Source: Dichotomocladium elegans (lineage: Eukaryota; Mucoromycota; Mucoromycetes; Mucorales; Lichtheimiaceae). From it: 64,000 nucleotides of DNA. Of the stretch, positions 56,715 to 64,000 are shown in pieces. Position numbers and translations under genes: made by a program. Every line of letters starts with the position of its first letter. Positions within the stretch are counted from its first letter, which is position 1. The DNA is taken from assembly GCA_025716815.1 (NCBI GenBank), contig JAIXMN010000034.1, forward strand, positions 1 through 64,000, read 5' to 3'. The notes below the pieces were generated by a model. It did not search any database and had not been told where the DNA came from. It worked only from the letters and a program-made list of their open reading frames with translations.

Positions 56715-58251
56715 ATAAATCATCTTTAGCCTCTTTTTATTGTATTTTTCGTTTTCATTTTTTTTTTTTTTGGTCAAGTAAGAATGTCGCTCGGTAATTA
56801 GTACCACAATCCCGTAACAGTGATCGACCTAGTTTGTTAAAACCAAATCGTCGGAACCATAGTGTGAAGACGAACTCGTGTATATTCTCTGAAGCTGAGT
56901 TGGACAATACGCAACAAACGCCGACAGGGTCAGCGTTCAAAAATGCAACCGTCCAAGCATACAGTCTTCATTGGGTATCGATTCCACATGTTCCCGTCCG
57001 ACGGGCCGTTCCGCTTCAATTCAACAATTAAGCTCAACTTGTGGTCTTTTTGTTTTTGGGGTTTCCTCTCCAAATAAATAGGTTCGTATCCTTTTTTTAC
57101 TTTAGTGCTAGACGCAATGTAATAAAGATGCTAGAGAAAAACACCATAAACATCCCATTAAGCTCGTTCTAGCTCCACTTACTCGATTCATTGCGAGTTT
57201 TTTTCTTTTTTTTTTTAAAAAAAAAACGCACTTTAATATGGTGAAAAGCGGGAGCAGAAGGAAATAATGTTGATCTTGAACCGAACAACTGAAATTAAGA
57301 AAAGGGCCCGTCATTGCCTAGGAATGTCTGCGCAGGTCATAAAGAAGGGTGATCACGTGAGTTTGCAGATCCACTCCAGCAGGGACGGTAGTTGGAGCTT
57401 GTTACAGTTAAAAACAAGGGGAGAAGGTTGTTTTGCATCTCCGTTTTGTGCGGAGTCCCGAGTGGGGTAACGAAAAAGATACATTGCTGAAGCCGCTTTC
57501 TTTTGCATCAAAAGAAAAGCAGGGGTGTGACTCGTGAGAAAAAGAACAAGAGTATCGCTGGGGTGCGGGGAGGAAGATATAAGGTTTTTTTTTCTTCTTT
57601 CGAACGCGGCGGATTAGGAGAATTCTTTTACTTCAGCAGTGTTGTTAGAAATGGTGCAGAACTCGCATAGCTTGGTCATCCATTGGGTAGATCACCCGTT
57701 TATATTTTAGGCCTAATTTATTATTGTAAAGAAAATTATTATCGACCCGCTCCCCCCGGGCAACCCTAGCTATCGCTTGGGTATAGACGTAACCGAGGGC
57801 ACTCGTGACACTGCGGCATTTGTTTCGGGAAAAAAAAAAGAGAAACTCAAGAAAAAAGCAGCGCCTCATACCAGAGTTTGGTAATTCTGCTTCTGGGACA
57901 TTGAAGAAGTCAAAATATAAAATGTATCTGATCGATTAGCCTCTGCGTCTGCACTGGGGATTCCGTCCGCCCTTCATGTTTGAGATCGCCGAGGGATTTC
58001 GGGCGGCGCTGGAGTAGTTGTTAAACTTTTATGGCCTAGAACCAAAGGAGAGATGGCCGGTGTAACGGTTATCGGGATGTTCACCTTGGACATAAATTAT
58101 AGACATTTGGGCTAAACCAGATCTGGGGAAAAGGCAATATCAGGAACTTACAAATCCTAATCACCTTTGGTAGGCAATCCTCTCTCTTTCTCTCTCTCTT
58201 TTCTCTCGCTTTCTTTTACCCTCCCCTTCCTTGCAGTGCGTATAGGGGAAT
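56715..58251. other. Intergenic region, no supported gene
   Basis: 1.5 kb with several A/T homopolymer runs and only short open frames. A CT-rich tract (58177-58235) leads into the CAS1-like gene. No RNA gene or repeat was recognised. Confidence 0.45.
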
Positions 58252-60773
58252 ATGGGTGCCGAGACAACCAAGTCCATCCGATCCAAAACTCTGCAGATCC
58301 TTTCTGGGGCCTTGCTCTCGGCTGTTTTCGCATTTGCTATTGCTCGCTATTTCATAGGTATTAAGGAAGGAGAGGGAAAACAAGAACGCATCGAGGAGGA
58401 GACTCATGATTGTATGACTTAGTTCCTCAAGACCGATCAAGATGTCAAGGAATGCTCAACGACGGCTGGTGGCTCGGCGATCACTATGATCGGTGGCAAC
58501 CATCCGGCTGCATGGCACACGACTACAATGCCCAGCAGATTTCCAGCTGCCTCAATCATTCCCGAGTGCTCTACGTCGGTGACTCGATCATGCGAGAACA
58601 GTTCACATCCATGGGAAGTTTCCTACCGGGTGCTGAGGAGGTGGGTGAGTCGATGCACGACGATCGTCAGTTTCTGTCCTCCAAATATGGCATGACGGTC
58701 GAACTCTGGTGGGACCCCTACATCAACGAGACGAGAACAGCCAAGATGCTTAGCAACACAGACCCGGACAACCGGCCCAGTCTGCTTGTCATTGGAAGCG
58801 GGCCTTGGTACATGAAGAACCTTCACCCGGACGAATACTTTGATGCCTGGAAAGCCCGGATTGACGCCGTGTTCGATGCTGTAGAGAGCCCGGCCGCCAC
58901 CGTTGCTGACGCGGTTCTTCTTTCGCCGGTTGAGGTGCCCCAGTTCAATCTGCTGAATAAAGAGCGAGGCGATACCATTACACTCGACAAGATCGAACGG
59001 ATGAACGACTACCTGCAATCGCGCGTCGAGACCCTGAATCCGCAGGTACCTTTTGCCGTTCCATTTGCGTGGAATGCGATTGGGGCCAGCACGATCAATA
59101 TGACCCTCGATGGTCTCCATTTTCTTCCTGGTGTGACCAAGGTACAGGCGCAGTTGGCACTCAATTTCCGGTGCAACGAGGGATTACCAAAGCATTTTCC
59201 GTTCGATACGACCTGCTGCAACTCATACCCTGCCGAGACTTGGTACCAGATTGCGATCCTCCTGTTCTTCATGATCTGGCTCCCAATCGGCTTCTTTGTT
59301 CTCAGCGCCGATATGCCGTTCCTTCGACGGTTCTATCCATCGTCGCTGAGCATCGTCACCTCGCTCTTCGTATTCGGACTCGGTGTGACCTACATGTATC
59401 TTGGCGACCGCACACATCTGTTTTCCAAAGAGTTCAAGTTCTTTGACCGGTTCACGTTTGGCTGGCTTATGCTGGCGACTGTCGTGGCGGGTGTAGTTTC
59501 GCTGCGCAAATATGATAAGGTCGATAGTGACCAGGGCTTTTTGAATCGGGCACAGACAGATGAATGGAAGGGTTGGATGCAGATCATCATCCTGGTCTAC
59601 CACTTCACGGGCGCGTCTGGAACGCCTGGCATCTACAATGCGATGCGGGTCCTTGTGGCTGCCTACTTGTTCCAGACCGGCTACGGCCACTTCTTCTTCT
59701 TCTACAAAAAGGCCGACTTTGGTTTCGAACGCGTGATGAACGTCATGGTCCGCCTCAATCTGCTCACACTGGTGCTCGAATACCTGATGGACACGAACTA
59801 TCTCAGCTACTACTTTACACCGCTCGTCACCTTCTGGTTCGGCGTCATCTGGCTGACCATGTTTGTCGGTCATTCCCATAACAAGTCCCATGTCTGGTTT
59901 ATCCTGCTCAAGATTGCGGTTGCCGGTGCGGTGACGGGTGTCTTTATCCATGTTCCGGGCGTTCTGGAGACAACCTTTGACATCCTGCGCGTCCTCATCA
60001 ATGTCCATTGGGATCCAATCGAGTGGCGTTTCCGGCTCGCGCTCGACGCATGGATTGTGTACGTTGGCATGATCTTTGCACTCGGCACGATCAAGTTCTC
60101 GGAACACAAATGGCATGAGAAGCAGACATGGTACGGGCCAGTGAAAAAGGCTGCGGTGGTCGGATCCGTGATCGGGCTCGGATGGTACTTTTATTTCGAG
60201 CTGTCGATGCCCACCAAGGCAGCCTACACGGCCTGGCATCCGTATATGTCCTGGATCCCCATCGTGGCTTTCATCATTCTGAGGAATGCCACCCTCGGCC
60301 TGCGGAACACGACATCTGGCTTCTATGAGTTCATCGGCAAGTGCTCCCTCGAGACATTCATTGGACAGTTCCATATGTGGCTAGCAGCAGATACCAAGGG
60401 CCTGCTTGTCCTCCTGCCAAATCCCGCATGGGCTCAAGGACTCGGATGGTGGTGCAATCTCGCTCTCTCGAGCGCCTTATTTGTGTTTGTCTGCTATTAT
60501 CTCTCCAAGACAACCGGCGAAATCACAAAGTGGATCATCACATCTGCTCAGCAGCAGCAGCAAGACCAGCAGATGAAAGACGAGCACCGGGTGCCACTCT
60601 TGCCGATCACGAATAACAGTGCATCCTCGACGACCGTCGAAGAAGAATGGGACCAGGTGGAGCAGCGACAGCAGCAAGAGAAGCCATCGTGGTGGCGGAA
60701 GGCTGCTTCGGACTTGCGTGTCAAGGCAACCATCTTTTTGCTGACCCTGGCCGTCCTCAATCATTTTTGCTGA
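58252..60773 (+). CDS. CAS1-like polysaccharide O-acetyltransferase (SGNH domain plus multi-pass membrane domain)
   Basis: Two exons: 58252-58357 and 58423-60773, giving 818 residues. The start MGAETTKSIRS precedes a signal-anchor helix (LLSAVFAFAIARYFI). The lumenal part has the PC-esterase/SGNH blocks: CQGMLNDGWWLG, the serine block YVGDSIMREQ and DGLHF near its end. Ten or more membrane helices follow, starting at IAILLFFMIWLPIGFFVLS, as in human CASD1 and Cryptococcus Cas1. These Golgi proteins move acetyl groups from acetyl-CoA to sialic acid (CASD1) or capsule glucuronoxylomannan (Cas1). The acceptor here is unknown; a wall or surface glycan is likely. The tail is Gln-rich (QQQQQDQQ), followed by a last short hydrophobic segment. 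The 383-codon antisense frame is a shadow. Confidence 0.93.
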
Positions 60774-62984
60774 GCGCATCATACCCCTTCCCTTTCCAAC
60801 CCACGTAAACAAACTGCACACTTTTACATTATATACACCTATCCTTCTCTTGACAAGCGCTAAACAAAGCCATTGCAACGCACCGAAAGAGCTCAAGATC
60901 GACATACCAATCTACACACACTTACAATCCTATAGACTATATCCCTCCCCCGCCCACCCGCCCGCCCGCCCGCCGCCACCCATTCAGCATTTCTCCAACC
61001 AACACACGTACACGCATGAACATATATATATCAACATTTATTTTCAAACATCCTCTTTTGCGAGTTTTGTTATGATATCTTCGTGGTTCCCAAGGGGTGG
61101 GCGTGCATGATCATAAAGGCTGGGCCGGAAGGTTTCTTCCATCAATCACGTGTTATGCGCCGCTGGTACGGACAGTGGGTGCGAATGAACAGGTTTCTCT
61201 CCCCCACCCCCAACATCGAGCGCAGGCTCTTTCTACATCTACGGTTAAATTAGTATGTATCTTCTTTTTTCCCCATGCAGCCCTGACGAGCACTATTCAT
61301 ACTGTAGTATTAAAAGGTAAGAAGAGAAAGATGGGGGGGGTAATAAGGAGACCGTTATCGCTGTCACCATGGCCGGGGGGTGGACGAGTGTATCTGTGTA
61401 AATTCCAATGGGGTGCTCTTTTTGTTGAACCTTTTTTTTTTGCCAGTTGCCTTTGCACTGGGTGTGTGAATATGTGTGAGGGAGGGGGAGCATGTTTTTT
61501 TTTGGCCCGAGCGTTCATCGCTCTTTTGCTGGTCCTTAACACGATATGCCTACAGTATTTCTGTCATATCTCTCTTTTCACCCACCGAGCCTCCTCTCCC
61601 CTGCAACTCTTCCGACCTCCCTTATTCTCTGTCCCCCCCCACCCCGTTCAGCACAGTCTATTTTGACTACTGCAAGAGAGACATAAAAGAATAGGATATA
61701 AAGGAGGGCGGTGAAGGGCGTCGGGCGTTAGGTGCTATTGTTCACCTTCTATTGGAACTGGGGGAGGGCGTCTCCGGCATGTGTGTATACTTCTCGACAC
61801 CCCGTCCCCTTCTTGTTATATCACGCTCCAATGGAGCACTTGCTCTCGCCTTGCCCTCTACCGCGTTGATGCTAGTGGTTAGAAGATTCCTCTATTCATG
61901 GTACGCATATTATATTTTCTTTATCATTATACATTTATGTACGCACATGTGCGTAATGCGTAAGTGTGTATATATGTAAATCATTGTATTCATTATTACT
62001 ATTGCCTTCAAATCCGGCAAATACTTTACGTAACAAATCCATAAAGCGGCAATTGAAAGAGAATACATTAGATAAATATATAGCGTCAGCAGTCTCTCCA
62101 CTGTAAGCAGCAGGATGAGGTGGGTGGGTGGGGGTTGTGTGCGCAGGAAAGGGGGGGAGGTGAACGGTTCGAGAAGGGTGTTCAGATGCAGTAAAATGAG
62201 CAAGTGGTTTGAGCTCCCATGGATTTATGTAGCATGGTCTTTTTGAAAGAAAAGATTAATGGCTAGTACGAACAGGACAGTTGGGGTCGACGGCGATCCT
62301 CTGGCCAACTTGTTGCTATTAGTAGGAAAGTATAATCCAATTTTCAGGGCTAGGTTGGGTGCCTCAGGCGTTGCTGCGATGCAGTAATTGGGGATTGTTT
62401 GTTTATTCAACGGGCTATCCTTGGAGCACGTTCCCCGTTGCTAGTTAAGTGACGAGCCATTCATTGCGGGGGGGAGGGAGGTCATGGCACTTGTTTCTCC
62501 AGTTATCCTTAATTCTCTCTCTTTACCCCCTTTTTCTTATTTAATTATTGATTGATTCGATTGCGTGTTTATTGAGCAGTATATATTTTCTATGGCCTTA
62601 GGTCGGTTGTTGTTTTCTTTCAGGGGCTTGAGGGTATTCTGGATTTGGGCGATGCTGCTTGATGCCGCTCGTCCAACTCCAGAAATAGAACTCCGCTGTC
62701 TTTAACCTGACAACCCTTTGAGCACTGTCAGGCACACAGGAAGCCTGCACGCACTGTTACTAACTCCATCCAAACCCGATGAGCGAAGTTTCTGGCATCC
62801 GTAGAACATTGACCAGCAGCAAATACGACAGACATCTACCTAGAAAAAAAAACCTTAAATAGTCAGTCATCATCATCCTCTCCTCCCCTTTTCTCTCTTT
62901 CTCTTTCTCTTTCTCTCTCTCTCTTTTCCATTTCATTTTCTTTAGCTTTATCCGCGCACTCTTTCATACTTTTCTCGTTCAAGT
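60774..62984. promoter_or_regulatory. Long intergenic region ending in a CT-rich promoter or leader
   Basis: 2.2 kb without a supported gene. It contains C-rich runs (60945-60980, 61200-61215), several G runs near 61334-61340 and 62455-62480, and a strong CT-rich tract (62875-62940) directly before the start of the next gene. The longest frame (61097-61666) has no domain features. The size suggests a long regulatory region or an untranslated leader with an intron. Confidence 0.4.
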
Positions 62985-63912
62985 ATGTCACACACAATGG
63001 CATATACTACCTCAGACGATCAGAGCGCTGTTGTGGCCGTTGGCAGCAACCGGGATGGAGGCGGTGGTGGTGGTGGCCTCGGTAGTAGCAGTAACAGCAA
63101 TGGCAGCAGCACCAGCGCCAGCAGCGGCGGAAGCAACAACGGCGGCGGCACCAGCAGTATGTTGGCTTACAGCCTTCTCCAACCGCCGCTCTTATCGTCC
63201 TCGTCCTCTGCATCAACGACAGCCTCGCCGCACCATTGGGCGACAGCAGCTGCTGTAGCAGCCGCAGCCGCAGCCGCAGCAGCGATGGATCCAGGTGCAA
63301 TGAACGGAGGGGGGTCCGCTCCAGCAGGAGCCAGTACTACTACTACTACTACCACTACATCGTCCGCAGCGACAGTGACAGCAAACACGACAACAACGGC
63401 AGATCCATCCAAACAGTATCACGCCGAATGGGGCGTGATGAAAGATCAAGATTTCCATCCATTGACCCTGAAGCATCAGCGTGACCTCGAGAATCTCTAT
63501 CAGACAGGCAATACTATTCCCGACTTTTACTTTTGGCAGGCCAATCTGGGTGGTTACTGTATGGCCGACATGGTCCAGAGTAAGTTTTATGGTCCTAGTT
63601 TCTAGGGGTGGGGAGGAGGAAGAGGAGGGGCTGGTGTCAGGATTTGCAAAAAAGGTGGAGGATCCCGGGTGTGTAGGAAGGCTGGAGTTCGTTTCGTTCG
63701 TCTATGGTTTTGCGACGGGACTGGATTTAAAAGCTAATGACAATGGTGCGCGCCTCTCTCTCTCTCAATCCACAATAGATATTGTCGTTTCTTCTGAAGG
63801 AGTCTTTGTTCTTGTACGTCGCATTGTAGAAGGTGCTGCACACCCAGGCCGCAGAAAAAAGAAGCAGCAGCAGCAACAACAACCTCAGCAGCAGCAGCAG
63901 CGAGAAACATGA
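62985..63912 (+). CDS. Low-complexity protein with a WWE-like domain
   Basis: Two exons: 62985-63579 and 63779-63912, giving 242 residues. The first 145 are Gly, Ser, Ala and Thr runs, partly encoded by triplet repeats, so probably disordered. The remainder reads YHAEWGVMKDQDFHPLTLKH, QRDLENLYQTGNTIPDFYFW, then YCMADMVQ and, after the splice, VRRIVEG. A tryptophan, an FxPL strand, an LExxYQxG helix and a closing xMxQ...VRR strand are the layout of WWE domains, which bind poly- or iso-ADP-ribose. The C-terminus is RRKKK followed by glutamine runs. The family call is moderate, since I could not run a profile. The exon 2 join is in phase and completes the VRR strand, which supports the model. 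A longer gene with further exons outside the window is possible if another splice is used. Confidence 0.6.
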
Positions 63913-64000
63913 ATTCCTCTTGTTGACAGCCTTTCAGGGGCCGAATTGGAAATGGAAAGGGGCTGGTGAAAAGAGAGAGAGAAAGAGCGAGAGAAAGAGA
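63913..64000. other. End of window
   Basis: 3' flank of the WWE-like gene, ending in a purine-rich GAGA run. No feature supported. Confidence 0.4.

Noticed and set aside
59223..60374. 383-codon leftward open frame
   Set aside because: Antisense shadow of the CAS1-like membrane protein gene; no domain of its own.
61097..61666. 189-codon rightward frame
   Set aside because: Composition follows C- and T-rich DNA, there is no recognisable domain and no splice support.
63007..63484. Several open frames on both strands over triplet repeats
   Set aside because: Shadows produced by the repetitive Gly/Ser/Ala/Thr coding region of the WWE-like gene.
1..64000. tRNA or rRNA genes
   Set aside because: I looked for the conserved GGTTCRANNCC arm and for rRNA-like stretches and saw none, but a tRNAscan run would be needed to be certain.

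Overview
This window is nuclear DNA of a filamentous fungus, most likely an early-diverging one of the Mucoromycota (Mucorales type). The evidence is short introns (about 50-100 bp) with GT-AG or occasional GC-AG ends, and the gene content: a WNK kinase, a PHO81/NUC-2 phosphate regulator, a GPI-type chitin deacetylase, a CAS1-type polysaccharide O-acetyltransferase and a mitochondrial complex I subunit. Remnants of Tc1/mariner, Fanzor/TnpB-like and Ty3/gypsy elements also fit. I cannot name the species. Nothing bacterial, plasmid-like or viral was seen.

Left part (1-27.7 kb). A gene-poor first 1.7 kb is followed by a peroxisomal PMP47/ANT1-type carrier (+), an EED/LRWD1-like WD40 protein (+), a WNK kinase with a SAM-like tail (-), an N-myristoylation-motif methyltransferase (+), ATP synthase subunit alpha (-), a SEC14/CRAL-TRIO protein (+), a seven-helix membrane protein assembled here from six exons (+), a chitin deacetylase (+) and PHO81 (+).

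Middle (27.7-43.1 kb). About 15 kb carries no intact host gene. It is a nest of repeats. One very large interrupted inverted repeat (about 28.0-42.9 kb) has arms that meet in back-to-back arrays of a 20-bp unit (29.95-31.38 kb), like a Foldback element. Its right arm has been interrupted by a Ty3/gypsy integrase-chromodomain fragment and by an 8.2-kb block. That block holds a TA-flanked MITE, a second palindrome (36.3-39.7 kb) with nearly identical arms, and a gypsy protease/RT fragment.

Right part (43.1-64 kb). PEX14 (-) and a short-chain dehydrogenase (+) are head to head. Sphingosine-1-phosphate lyase (-) follows. A 4.1-kb repeat-rich gap with Fanzor-like and Tc1/mariner remnants comes next. 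Then come an ERG26-like sterol dehydrogenase (+), a CZIB/UPF0587 zinc protein (-), the complex I subunit NDUFA8 (+), a mitochondrial rhomboid protease (+), a CAS1-like O-acetyltransferase (+) and a small protein with a WWE-like domain (+).

Exon-intron structures were worked out by hand from splice signals, reading phase and family conservation. All but one of the multi-exon models (DPL1, first junction uncertain) close with a total length divisible by three. Genes here are independent eukaryotic units, not operons. The functional links are loose: two peroxisomal proteins (PMP47, PEX14), three mitochondrial proteins (ATP1, NDUFA8, rhomboid), lipid metabolism (SEC14, DPL1, ERG26) and cell wall or surface polysaccharide (chitin deacetylase, CAS1-like).
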